The notes below the pieces were generated by a model. It saw only the letters and a program-made list of their open reading frames with translations, ran no database searches and was not told the origin of the DNA. Of a stretch of DNA of 17,341 bases, positions 6,447 through 14,380 are shown piece by piece; positions within the stretch are counted from its first letter, which is position 1, and each line of letters begins with the position of its first letter. The translations under genes were made by a program, and so were the position numbers. This DNA comes from Alistipes sp. (GTDB taxonomy: Bacteria > Bacteroidota > Bacteroidia > Bacteroidales > Rikenellaceae), in the NCBI GenBank assembly GCA_009774895.1, contig VSOO01000014.1:1-17341 (forward strand), in the 5' to 3' direction.

Positions 6447-7778
6447 TTAATTAAATGTATGATACAAAGCCTTTGATACAGGACTGTAATTGACTTCGTC
6501 ACGCGACTGCTCGCGCTTATCGAATTCCTCGCCTTCCAGCGGACCCTTTTGCAAATTGAAACTCCAGGAATAATAATAGCCATCATACAAACCGTTATAT
6601 CCGAAATTCGCATGCAGTAGCGTTCTGTATGTAATTCTCGTGGACAAAATTTCATCCGAAAGAAACGTTTTGGTATAAACAGTCGCTTTCTGCTTGAGAA
6701 AACCGTCGATCAACCAAGCATGCGCTCCCTCTCCGGCGGCATTTTTTGCTCCAACCATGATAGGCACCCCGAAACAACGCAGATGAGTCTCGACATCATC
6801 CGCATCAAATGCAGTATATCTAATATGCTTGAATCCAATGCTATATAGCAAATTTTGAACATATTCAACTTTTGAAAAACTACCGCTCGAACCAATTGGA
6901 CCATATTGAGTCATTACATATTTCCCAACAGCAAAAATAAGCTTAGAAACAGCTTTAGACTCTTCTGTCACCTCATTGGCATTAAATGTAATCTTACCAT
7001 TTTCAATTGCATTGAATATGGTTGTCCAATCAATGTTATCGCCGTTGATGGAAGCAACCGGGGTATAAGTTCTTCGGTACTTATAATAGTTTGATGTCAA
7101 AAGTTGTGCAGCCGCAACAGCGACACACCCCATATAATAGCCTTTCATATAATAGTTATATGGAGCTTCTTGATCCCATTTCACAGGTACGAAAGGGCCC
7201 ACTCTCGAAATGAATTCCCAAGGACCGAATTCTTCATAGGTCGTTTTTATTACTGGCGGTAACACAGGCGGTACGAACGGCAGGTTTCCATCCGATAACA
7301 TCCTTACTCCTTTCGCAACATTCACAAAAGGTTGCGGAACCTCCTGGTCGTCATACTCCCCGAGGGCCACCGCGGCAAACTCCGCCGCCGTAAGGCTTCC
7401 GCACTCGGTCACTGCGAGCACCGACGGCAGGCGGTCGTCCGCACCCAGGATCGCATAGCCGCGGCCGTCGTCGAAATTGGCGATGTAGACCAGCTCCTCC
7501 ACAGAGGTCCCCTCCCCCGTGCGGGTCGCGGCGCAGCCGAAGTCGCTCCCTTTTACCGTAGCCACCGACCGCACCGTGCGGGGCGACGTGCCGCGGGTGG
7601 CCGGTTCGTCGATCGCCGCCAGCACGGCATCCAGCTCGGCCAGAGCCGCCTGCTGCGTCACGCGGTGATCGTCGGGATCGGGAGCCGAAGCCGGGGAAAC
7701 GTCGCACGACGGATCGTGCGTGCAAGCGAGCAGCAGCCAGACGGCCGCAGCGCTCATAAGGCGTAATAGCTTTTTCAT
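6447..7778 (-). CDS. C10-family (streptopain-type) cysteine protease lipoprotein
   Basis: Predicted secreted cysteine protease related to streptococcal SpeB and the Bacteroides fragilis Bfp proteases. Signal peptide with lipobox LLAC (Cys19). Residues about 40-140 resemble the Spi/streptopain propeptide (VEELVYIANF and GRGYAILGADDRLPSVLAV), which keeps the enzyme inactive until cleaved. The catalytic domain starts near 195: WDQEAPYN at 201-208, catalytic Cys218 in MGCVAVAAAQ, and catalytic His353 in GAHAWLIDG. The C-terminal active-site loop reads HANFGYNGLYDGYY (389-402), where relatives usually have NWGW; both tryptophans are replaced here (Phe392, Tyr394), so activity needs testing. Codon use changes sharply near residue 150: the 5' part is GC-rich and the catalytic part AT-rich. 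It has its own duplicated-type promoter and leader, and lipoprotein B follows after 7 bases. Confidence 0.88.
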   Translation of the reverse strand: MKKLLRLMSAAAVWLLLACTHDPSCDVSPASAPDPDDHRVTQQAALAELDAVLAAIDEPATRGTSPRTVRSVATVKGSDFGCAATRTGEGTSVEELVYIANFDDGRGYAILGADDRLPSVLAVTECGSLTAAEFAAVALGEYDDQEVPQPFVNVAKGVRMLSDGNLPFVPPVLPPVIKTTYEEFGPWEFISRVGPFVPVKWDQEAPYNYYMKGYYMGCVAVAAAQLLTSNYYKYRRTYTPVASINGDNIDWTTIFNAIENGKITFNANEVTEESKAVSKLIFAVGKYVMTQYGPIGSSGSFSKVEYVQNLLYSIGFKHIRYTAFDADDVETHLRCFGVPIMVGAKNAAGEGAHAWLIDGFLKQKATVYTKTFLSDEILSTRITYRTLLHANFGYNGLYDGYYYSWSFNLQKGPLEGEEFDKREQSRDEVNYSPVSKALYHTFN

Positions 7779-7932
7779 AAGGCTTGAATTTTATGGAATA
7801 CGGGGGCCTCGGCGGGCACGGAAAAAGAGGCGCGGCGTATTCCGGTTCACTACAAAGATAGTGTTTTATCCGGGATAAACAAGGCATTTGGGGCGGATTC
7901 GACGGAATGCGGCAAAAACAGGACGTTTCGGA
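7770..7932 (-). repeat. Promoter-leader repeat, copy 2 (C10 protease)
   Basis: Second copy of the 163-bp direct repeat, ending at the ATG-AAA-AAG of the protease gene. The 5'-UTR hairpin is intact, with outer arms 7795-7802 and 7836-7843 and the inner GCCTC/GAGGC pair kept. Compared with copy 1 the changes lie in the hairpin loop, in the promoter spacer, and upstream of the -33 element. The pattern suggests either a fairly recent duplication or selection on promoter and hairpin. Confidence 0.9.
7853..7882 (-). promoter_or_regulatory. Promoter of the C10 protease gene
   Basis: On the minus strand: TTG (7880-7882), 19-base spacer, TATCTTTG (7853-7860). This exactly fits the Bacteroidota consensus and matches the promoter of lipoprotein A. 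It gives a leader of about 70 nt and probably also drives lipoprotein B. Confidence 0.8.
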
Positions 7933-8051
7933 ATATTTCCACAATTAAAAGAAAGATAATTTCCCTCTTGTCAGCAGCGGGTGCAGGCGCAACCTCCCGT
8001 TCCGGCGCGGCCGGTGGCCGCGTCGGGACGGCACGCGCGCGTGCCGCAGCA
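7933..8051 (-). terminator. Two GC hairpins after the patatin gene, possible terminator
   Basis: No gene is seen in this gap. Just past the minus-strand stop of the patatin gene is a perfect 18-bp palindrome at 8029-8046 (CGGCACGCGCGCGTGCCG), then a 6-bp-arm hairpin at 8007-8021. No T-run follows directly; a T-rich stretch appears only at about 7945-7965 on the minus strand. Termination here is plausible but not a textbook intrinsic signal. Confidence 0.4.
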
Positions 8052-10370
8052 TCAGTAGAACGTGCCGCGCGGGGCGAAGATCGCGTAGCCGAAGTTGAAC
8101 GTGAGGTACATGTTGTGCCAGTTCTTCAGCTCGTATTTGGTGAGCGCCAGGCTCACGGGCCCGATCGAGGTGTGGTAGACGAACGAAGCCTCGACGGCGT
8201 AGTGCGTGCGCGTGTCGGCTCCCGACACATTCCGCGCAGCCTCGCGCCACACGAAGTCGCGCTTGTCGCGGTGCATGACGTAGAATCCCGTGCGGAAGAA
8301 GAAATCGGGCAGCAGGTCGAACGTCGGCATCACGCCGCCCGCCACGAAGCGCCGCGCCGAGAAGTCGGGCATGAAGATCATGCGCGACTGCGCCGTCGGC
8401 TCGTAGGCCGGGAGCGCCATGAGCGTGGCCTGGGGCGTGGAGAAGCGCGGCTGGTCGGTAAGCACGGCGTCGAAGTTCAGTCCGAGCGAGAACCAGCGGC
8501 AGCCGGGGATGTCGAAATACTTGTCCCACCGCAGCCGCGCGCCGAACCAGCCGCGCGTGTGCAGCGACGTCCAGCGGCTGCGGTCGTAGGGCCGGTACTT
8601 GTCGCGCCCGCCGAGAAAGACGACCGAGGCCGCCACGTGCGAACCCTTGCGCGGATAGAGGGGTTTGTCGAGCGTGTTGCGCGCCACTTCGAGCTTCGCG
8701 CCCGCGTAGGAGAAGCGCGAGTGGTCCGTCTCGTAGGCGAACTGCTCGTCGGAATCGTAGCGGTAGTTAATGTGGCCGGCATTGAGGCGCAGCGAGAGCA
8801 TGCTGCGGCGCGTGAGAGGCAGTCCCCCGGCCACCGAGGCGAAGAGCTCGCTGCTCTTGACCTCCAGGATGTTGTCCACATCCGAAACACGGCCGAAGGT
8901 GCCGTGGCGGAGGTTCTTGACGGCGAAGTTGAACGAGTAGTCGAGGAAGAGCGGATAGCGACCCATGTAGAAGTCGGAGCGACCGCCGAAAGCGCCCCAC
9001 GTGTAGAGGGGCCCCAGGTAGAGGTCGCCGCCCCACGAGTGGGCCACGCGCCCGATCGTGGAGTAGCTCACGCCCAGATAGGCCTGGTTGTAGGCCGTGG
9101 AGGAGACGTTGCCGCCCACCATCACCTTGAAGTTGGGCCGTGTGGCGAGCCGCGCGGCGAAGGAGTAGCGTCCGGACACGGTGTCGTAGCGCGCCCGGGG
9201 GAAGTCCATCGTGAAATCGCCGCCCGCCAGCACGCCGAAGAGGTTCTCCTTCAGCTCGTCGTAGCCCATTTGCCGCTGCACGCCGCGGGCGCGGCGGTCG
9301 GCCTCCACGAAGTCGCGGACGTAGGCGCGCTGCGTGCGCGACAACCCCTCGAAGGCGTAGTCGTCGAAGATCAGGGGCGGACACTTGGCGCGGAATGCCG
9401 CGCGGCGCTCCGCGAACCATGCCGAGTCGCGCCGCTCGGTCACGGCAGCCAGCAGACGGGGCATCTGCTCCATGGCGTCGGCGTAGCCCATGTTCATGAT
9501 GGCCGCGGGATCGTCGAAATCGAGCATGCCCACGGCCACGGCGCGGCGGATCATGACGCCGCGGTCGGCGGGCAGGTCGTAGTCCGTGTCGTGCATGGCC
9601 AGCACGAAAGCCTGGTCCATGAGGTTGTTGTTCTCGCTGGGCGCGGTATTGCCCTCGGTGCACACCGAACCCACGATCAGGTCGGGCGCGAACTCCGCGT
9701 CGAGCGGCTTCCAGGGGAAATTATCGTAGATGCCGCCGTCGTAGAGCAGCATCGAATCGACCTTCATGGGTTTGAACACCAGCGGAATCGACATCGACGA
9801 GCGCACCGCCTCCGCAAGGTCGCCGTCGCGCAGCACCACGCCCCGGCGGGCGTTCATGTCGCTCGCCACGCAGAGGAAGGGCACCATCAGGTCGTCGAAA
9901 CGCCCCCCGGCAGCGGCCGTGGCGGGGGCGAAGAGCTCCATCAGAGCCATATCTACGGGCGTGGAGGAGAGCAGGTTCGAGGGGAGCACGAAGCGCTTGC
10001 CGGGCTTCGTGTGGCGGAAATCCAGCCGCAGCCGGAAGAACGACGGCACACGCCCCGTCTGGCGGTAATAGGGCATGCAGTTGGGGTCGATGTGACCCGA
10101 GACCCATTCGCGCACGACGCCCGACTCGACGATGGCCCGCATCTCGGCGGGCGAATACCCCGAGGCGTACATGGCGGCGATGATCGACCCCATGGAGGTT
10201 CCGGCCGTGCAATCGACGGGGATTCCGTTCTCTTCGAGCGCTTCGAGCACTCCGATGTGGTAGAGGCCCTTGGCGCCGCCGCCGCTCATGACCACACCCA
10301 CGCGTTGCGCCGCCGCCGGACAGGCGGCCAGCACTCCCCAAAAGACAAAAGCGAGGGCTCTTCGCAACAT
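8052..10370 (-). CDS. Patatin-like phospholipase fused to an outer-membrane beta-barrel (type Vd-like)
   Basis: A 772-residue exported protein. A signal peptide (1 to about 21, ending AAAQ) leads into a patatin domain at about 23-230: oxyanion motif GGGAKG at 30-35, nucleophile Ser59 in GTSMGS, and catalytic Asp211 in DGG. Residues about 331-415 look like a single POTRA-type domain. The rest is a surface-antigen/Omp85-type barrel of alternating strands ending in a terminal aromatic (Tyr). This architecture matches PlpD/FplA-type autotransporters, where the barrel displays a lipase. Bacteroidota homologues are common and their substrates mostly unknown. ATG 10370 is preferred over the in-frame ATG at 10397 because the signal peptide begins there and the promoter predicts transcription starting near 10411. 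The gene is divergent from pheS, and the two promoters overlap. Confidence 0.92.
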   Translation of the reverse strand: MLRRALAFVFWGVLAACPAAAQRVGVVMSGGGAKGLYHIGVLEALEENGIPVDCTAGTSMGSIIAAMYASGYSPAEMRAIVESGVVREWVSGHIDPNCMPYYRQTGRVPSFFRLRLDFRHTKPGKRFVLPSNLLSSTPVDMALMELFAPATAAAGGRFDDLMVPFLCVASDMNARRGVVLRDGDLAEAVRSSMSIPLVFKPMKVDSMLLYDGGIYDNFPWKPLDAEFAPDLIVGSVCTEGNTAPSENNNLMDQAFVLAMHDTDYDLPADRGVMIRRAVAVGMLDFDDPAAIMNMGYADAMEQMPRLLAAVTERRDSAWFAERRAAFRAKCPPLIFDDYAFEGLSRTQRAYVRDFVEADRRARGVQRQMGYDELKENLFGVLAGGDFTMDFPRARYDTVSGRYSFAARLATRPNFKVMVGGNVSSTAYNQAYLGVSYSTIGRVAHSWGGDLYLGPLYTWGAFGGRSDFYMGRYPLFLDYSFNFAVKNLRHGTFGRVSDVDNILEVKSSELFASVAGGLPLTRRSMLSLRLNAGHINYRYDSDEQFAYETDHSRFSYAGAKLEVARNTLDKPLYPRKGSHVAASVVFLGGRDKYRPYDRSRWTSLHTRGWFGARLRWDKYFDIPGCRWFSLGLNFDAVLTDQPRFSTPQATLMALPAYEPTAQSRMIFMPDFSARRFVAGGVMPTFDLLPDFFFRTGFYVMHRDKRDFVWREAARNVSGADTRTHYAVEASFVYHTSIGPVSLALTKYELKNWHNMYLTFNFGYAIFAPRGTFY

Positions 10371-10386
10371 TTTTCCGTTTTTTTTA

Positions 10387-10394
10387 TAACTTTG
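10387..10394 (+). promoter_or_regulatory. Putative -7 element of the pheS promoter
   Basis: TAACTTTG fits TAnnTTTG on the plus strand and predicts a leader of about 70 nt before pheS. No TTG is found about 19 bases upstream (10365-10367 reads CAA), so only half of the consensus is present. The element lies inside the predicted leader of the divergent patatin gene. Confidence 0.45.
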
Positions 10395-10416
10395 CATTTC
10401 AGATGCTAAATGCGTG

Positions 10417-10446
10417 TAAAAGTAGGCAAAAAGCAGGATAATTCAA
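10417..10446 (-). promoter_or_regulatory. Promoter of the patatin gene
   Basis: On the minus strand: TTG (10444-10446), exactly 19 bases, then TACTTTTA (10417-10424), one base off TAnnTTTG. The predicted start near 10411 leaves about 40 nt to the ATG at 10370. It overlaps the pheS leader on the other strand. Confidence 0.6.
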
Positions 10447-10471
10447 AAACCCCACCGATAATTCAGACAAT

Positions 10472-11497
10472 ATGACCGATAAAATCAACGACCTTCTCCG
10501 CCGCGTGGCGGAGTTCAGCCCCCGCACGGCCGCCGACGTGGAGGAGTTCCGCATACGGATCCTCGGCAAGAAAGGCGAACTGAACGCACTGATGGAGGAG
10601 TTCAAGAGCGTGGCGCCCGAGCTCAAGCGCGAACTGGGACAGCAGCTCAACAAACTCAAATCCGCAGCGCTCGAACGCATCAGCGCCCTCCGCGAGGAGG
10701 CGCAGGCCGCAGCCGCCGACTCGGCCGCGACGCTCGACGACCCCACACGTCCCGGCACGGCCGCGGCGCTCGGCACGCGCCACCCCATTTCGCTCGTGCG
10801 CAACCAGATCGTAGAGGTCTTCGCGCGCCTGGGCTACACCGTGGCCGAGGGTCCCGAAATCGAGGACGACTGGCACGTATTCTCGGCGCTCAACTTCCCG
10901 CCCGAGCACCCGGCCCGCGACATGCAGGACACCTTCTTCATCGAGAAGAACCCCGACGTGCTGCTGCGCACGCACACCTCGTCGATCCAGGTGCGCACCA
11001 TGACGCAGCAGAAGCCGCCCATCCGCGTGATCTGCCCCGGACGCGTCTTCCGCAACGAGGCCATCTCCTACCGCGCGCACTGCATCTTCCACCAGATCGA
11101 GGGCCTTTACGTCGATGAGGGGGTCACCTTCGCCGACCTGAAGCAGTCGCTGCTCTACTTCGCCCGCGAGGTCTTCGGCGAGACGGCCCGCATCCGCATG
11201 CGCCCCTCCTACTTCCCCTTCACCGAGCCGTCGGCCGAGGTGGACGTGTCGTGCAACCTCTGCGGCGGCAAGGGCTGCAACGTGTGCAAGGGCACGGGCT
11301 GGCTCGAAATCATGGGCTGCGGCATGGTGGACCCCAACGTACTGGAGTCGTGCGGCATAGATTCGAAGAAGTATTCGGGTTTCGCATTCGGCATGGGTAT
11401 TGAACGCATCGCCATGCTCAAGTACGGCGTCAAGGACCTGCGTCTCTATTTCGAGAACGACGTACGGTTCCTCCGCCAGTTCGAGTCGGCCCTCTGA
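10472..11497 (+). CDS. pheS: Phenylalanyl-tRNA synthetase alpha subunit
   Basis: Catalytic subunit of the alpha2-beta2 class II synthetase that charges tRNA-Phe. The 341-residue protein starts with the helical tRNA-binding arm (about 1-85). The class II core follows: motif 2 FRNEAISYRAHCIFHQIEG at 193-211 and motif 3 FGMGIERIAMLKYG at 306-319. A CX2CX4CX2C cluster (Cys261, 264, 269, 272), followed by TGWLEI, is present; the same cluster is found in many bacterial PheS proteins and is not odd. Normal length. pheT is not in this window, so the two subunits are encoded apart, as is common in Bacteroidota. The next gene starts 14 bases after the stop, so pheS, the TPR gene, the EnvC-like gene and ybeY are probably one operon. 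Confidence 0.97.
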   Translation: MTDKINDLLRRVAEFSPRTAADVEEFRIRILGKKGELNALMEEFKSVAPELKRELGQQLNKLKSAALERISALREEAQAAAADSAATLDDPTRPGTAAALGTRHPISLVRNQIVEVFARLGYTVAEGPEIEDDWHVFSALNFPPEHPARDMQDTFFIEKNPDVLLRTHTSSIQVRTMTQQKPPIRVICPGRVFRNEAISYRAHCIFHQIEGLYVDEGVTFADLKQSLLYFAREVFGETARIRMRPSYFPFTEPSAEVDVSCNLCGGKGCNVCKGTGWLEIMGCGMVDPNVLESCGIDSKKYSGFAFGMGIERIAMLKYGVKDLRLYFENDVRFLRQFESAL

Positions 11498-11511
11498 CAC
11501 ACACTCCGCCC

Positions 11512-13257
11512 ATGAAGCGCACCGCAGCCATCACCGTCCTCACGCTCCTCTTCGCCACGGCGTTCGTCTCCGGACGCAACGTCCGTCCGGCGGGCGGCAC
11601 GGACGACGACACGCTGCGGGCGTTCCGTCTCTACACCGAGGGAATCAAGCGCGAAGCCATCGACCGCGACACGCTGCGGGCCCGCGAGGCCTATGCCGGG
11701 GCCATCGAGGCCGACACGACCTTCGCCGCAGCCTACTACGCCCTGGCCTCGCTGCTGCTCGACACCGACACGCCGCAGGCCGTGGCGCTGAGCCGCCGCG
11801 CGGCGCAGCTCGACTCCACCGAGAAGTGGTACCTCCGGCTCTACGGCCAGGCCCTGGTCACGGGGGGACGCTACGACGAGGCGCTCGGAGTCTACCGCAC
11901 GCTGAGCCGCATCGACTCGCACAATCCAGAGGTTTACAGCGTCCTAGCGGCGCTCTACGAGCAGGCGCAGCTCCCGTTCTCGGCCATTGCCGTGCTCGAC
12001 TCCGCGGAGCTGCGGCTCGGCCGCATCCCGCCCCTCACGGCCGCCAAACGACGGCTGCTGGTGGCCACGCGGCAGTACGACAAGGCGGTCACCGAAGCCG
12101 AAGCCCTCGTGGCGGCGGCACCCTACCAGATCGAGAACCGCATGATCCTGGGCGAGCTCTACGGCATGCAGGGCCGCGATTCGCTGGCCGTGGAGCAGTT
12201 CGATGCGGCCCTGCGCATCGACTCGACCGACGTGGCGGCCCTGGTCGCCGTGGCCGAATTCCACAACCGCCGCCGCAACTACCGCGCATTCCTCCGGCTC
12301 ACGCGGCGGCTCTTCGAATCGGACGCCATATCGCCCGAACTCAAGGCCGAGCAGTTCGAGCGCATGACCTCCGACGTGCGGTTTTACCGCGAGCACTACT
12401 TCCAGCTCAACGAACTGGCCTCGGTGCTGGCCATCAAGTACCCCGACGACCCGCGGATCGTGGGGCTCTACGGCCGCCACCTCATCGCCGCGGGCGAGCT
12501 GGAGCGGGCGCTCGAACTCTTCAAGCTCCACACGGCCGACCGGCCGCCGGTGAGCGACTACTTCACCATGGTGATCGACATCGAGAGCTACAGGCAGCGT
12601 CCCGACTCGGCGGACAAGTACGCCGGCGAAGCCCTGCGCCTCTTCCCCCAAAAACCCGAATTCCACATCGCACGCGGGCACATCCGCAGCTACGCGGGCC
12701 GGCACGACGAAGCCGTGCGCAGCTATCGCGCCGCACTGCGCCACATCGGCACCGACTCGCTGCGCGGCGTGGTGTGGGGATGCATCGGCGACACGTACCA
12801 TGCGGCCGGCGAGCGGCGCAAGAGCTACGCGGCCTACGACCGCGCGCTGCGCTACGACCCCGACAACACGATGGTGCTCAACAACTACGCCTACTTCCTC
12901 GCACTTGAGGAGCGCGACCTCGAACGAGCCCTCCGCATGGCCGAACGGGCCGTGGAGCACTCGGCGAACAACCCCACGTTCCTCGACACGCAGGCGTGGA
13001 TTCTCCACCTCATGGGCCGCACGGCCGACGCGCGGCGCACCATGCAGCTCGCCATATCGCTCGACCGCAGCGGCAGCCCCGAGCTGATGATCCACTACGG
13101 CGACATCCTGGCCGCGGCAGGCGAACGCTACATGGCCGAAGTCTACTGGCGCAAGGCGCTCGAAAACGGCTATGCCGATCCCGAAGCCGTGGCCCGGCGC
13201 TTCGAATGGCTCCGCACACCCCGAACCGAAGAAACCGAAAAAACCTCCGGACAATGA
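11512..13257 (+). CDS. Secreted tetratricopeptide-repeat protein
   Basis: A 581-residue protein with a signal peptide (1 to about 21) and a mature part made almost wholly of TPR-like helical pairs. The clearest repeats are about 72-101, 107-136, 208-238, 383-411, 421-450, 455-484, 489-518 and 524-552, with typical Ala/Gly/Tyr spacing such as GDTYHAAGERRKSYAAYDRALRYDPDN split over two helices. TPR arrays are scaffolds for protein contacts, and no catalytic motif is seen. It would lie in the periplasm or be membrane-associated. The stop codon overlaps the start of the EnvC-like gene as ATGA, which implies translational coupling and suggests a shared role in the cell envelope (inference). The exact partner is unknown. 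Confidence 0.9.
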   Translation: MKRTAAITVLTLLFATAFVSGRNVRPAGGTDDDTLRAFRLYTEGIKREAIDRDTLRAREAYAGAIEADTTFAAAYYALASLLLDTDTPQAVALSRRAAQLDSTEKWYLRLYGQALVTGGRYDEALGVYRTLSRIDSHNPEVYSVLAALYEQAQLPFSAIAVLDSAELRLGRIPPLTAAKRRLLVATRQYDKAVTEAEALVAAAPYQIENRMILGELYGMQGRDSLAVEQFDAALRIDSTDVAALVAVAEFHNRRRNYRAFLRLTRRLFESDAISPELKAEQFERMTSDVRFYREHYFQLNELASVLAIKYPDDPRIVGLYGRHLIAAGELERALELFKLHTADRPPVSDYFTMVIDIESYRQRPDSADKYAGEALRLFPQKPEFHIARGHIRSYAGRHDEAVRSYRAALRHIGTDSLRGVVWGCIGDTYHAAGERRKSYAAYDRALRYDPDNTMVLNNYAYFLALEERDLERALRMAERAVEHSANNPTFLDTQAWILHLMGRTADARRTMQLAISLDRSGSPELMIHYGDILAAAGERYMAEVYWRKALENGYADPEAVARRFEWLRTPRTEETEKTSGQ

Positions 13258-14378
13258 CCTGGAAGCGCATCCTCCTGCTCCTCGTCGCCTGCACCGCGGT
13301 GCTGACCGCGGCGGCGCAGCGCAACGCCCAAATCGACAAACAGAAGAAGCTGATCGCCACGCTCGAACGCCAGATCGCAGCACAGGAGCGAGAAATCGCC
13401 AAGATCAAGAAGGGCCGCTCCGCGACCGAGGAGCGCGTGAAGCGTCTGGCCCGCCAGATCGACACCCGCACCCAGCTGCTCGAAGCCCAGGAGCACGAAG
13501 CGCGCCTGCTGGCCGGCGAGCTCACGCGCACGGACCGCACGGCCGACAGCCTCGGCCGCGCCCTCGACCGCCAGAAGGAGCTCTATGCCGAGATGGTGCG
13601 CGAGGCGTACCGCAACTACCGCCACGAAAACTACCTCACCTACCTCTTCGCGTCGGAGGATTTCGCCGACATCGCACGCAAGATCGCCAACCTGCGTCAG
13701 GTGGCCTCCATGCGGGCCGAGAAGCTGCGGCGCATCGGCGACCTGAAGGTCGAGGTGGCCCGCGAAAAGGAGGAGCTCGACCGCCGCAAGCACGCGCTCG
13801 ACTCGGTGACCGCGCAACTGCGGGCGCAGCGTGCGAAACTCGAACGCGACGCCCGGAACGCCAAGGCGGAGGTGCGCCGCATGTCGAAACAGGAGAAGCA
13901 GCGCCTCCAGCAGAAGATCGCCCGCGAGCAGCAGCTGAGCGTGGCCGTGGAGGAGCTGCGCAAGCTCTCGCGCGGCAACAAGGAGGGCGGCTCGTTCTCG
14001 TCGAAAACCTCGGGCCTGAGGCTCCCCGTCGCCGGAGGACGCGTGCGCCGCTACATGGAGAACATGGCCGAGATCACCGGGCCCAAGGGGGCGCGCGTAA
14101 CCTCCATCTACGAGGGCAAGGTCGTAGAGATCAAACGCAACCGCATCACCAACAAATACGACGTATACGTCGCGCACGGCGAGTACTTGACCACCTATGC
14201 CAACCTCGGCTCCGTAGCGGTGCAGAAGGGCCAGAAAGTGGCCAAGAACGCAGCGCTGGGCACGATCGGCTCCTCGGTGAACGTCACGACGATGGAGACC
14301 GAATACAAACTGGTCTTCGGCATCTACTCGCCTTCGCCCACCGAGAAGATGCGGGCCGAAAACTGTTTCCGCAAATAA
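13254..14378 (+). CDS. EnvC-like murein hydrolase activator (degenerate M23/LytM domain)
   Basis: A 374-residue exported protein: signal peptide 1-21, a long charged coiled coil at about 24-238, and a C-terminal LytM/M23 fold at about 252-374. The zinc site is lost. The region that should carry the first His and Asp ligands reads YMENMAEITGPKGA (267-280), and the usual LHFEI is KLVFGI (352-357), so only His308 in VAHGEYLTTYANL (306-318) remains. This matches EnvC, which does not cut peptidoglycan itself but activates amidases for daughter-cell separation. The start at 13254 overlaps the stop of the TPR gene (ATGA), and the signal peptide begins exactly there. The amidase partner is not in this window. 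Confidence 0.92.
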   Translation: MTWKRILLLLVACTAVLTAAAQRNAQIDKQKKLIATLERQIAAQEREIAKIKKGRSATEERVKRLARQIDTRTQLLEAQEHEARLLAGELTRTDRTADSLGRALDRQKELYAEMVREAYRNYRHENYLTYLFASEDFADIARKIANLRQVASMRAEKLRRIGDLKVEVAREKEELDRRKHALDSVTAQLRAQRAKLERDARNAKAEVRRMSKQEKQRLQQKIAREQQLSVAVEELRKLSRGNKEGGSFSSKTSGLRLPVAGGRVRRYMENMAEITGPKGARVTSIYEGKVVEIKRNRITNKYDVYVAHGEYLTTYANLGSVAVQKGQKVAKNAALGTIGSSVNVTTMETEYKLVFGIYSPSPTEKMRAENCFRK

Positions 14379-14380
14379 CG

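Noticed and set aside
8029..8046. 18-bp palindrome as an operator or attachment site
   Set aside because: Simple GC alternation right after a stop codon; a transcript-end hairpin is the simpler reading.
7968..10409. 813-residue plus-strand frame opposite the patatin gene
   Set aside because: Antisense shadow of a clear patatin-barrel gene, rich in His/Arg/Val/Glu as expected for reverse frames of GC-rich genes.
11252..11287. Unusual zinc-finger insertion in PheS
   Set aside because: The CX2CX4CX2C cluster followed by TGW-EI occurs in PheS of many bacteria and is not special.
14007..14378. Active M23 endopeptidase
   Set aside because: Most zinc ligands are missing, so the domain is better called an EnvC-like activator.
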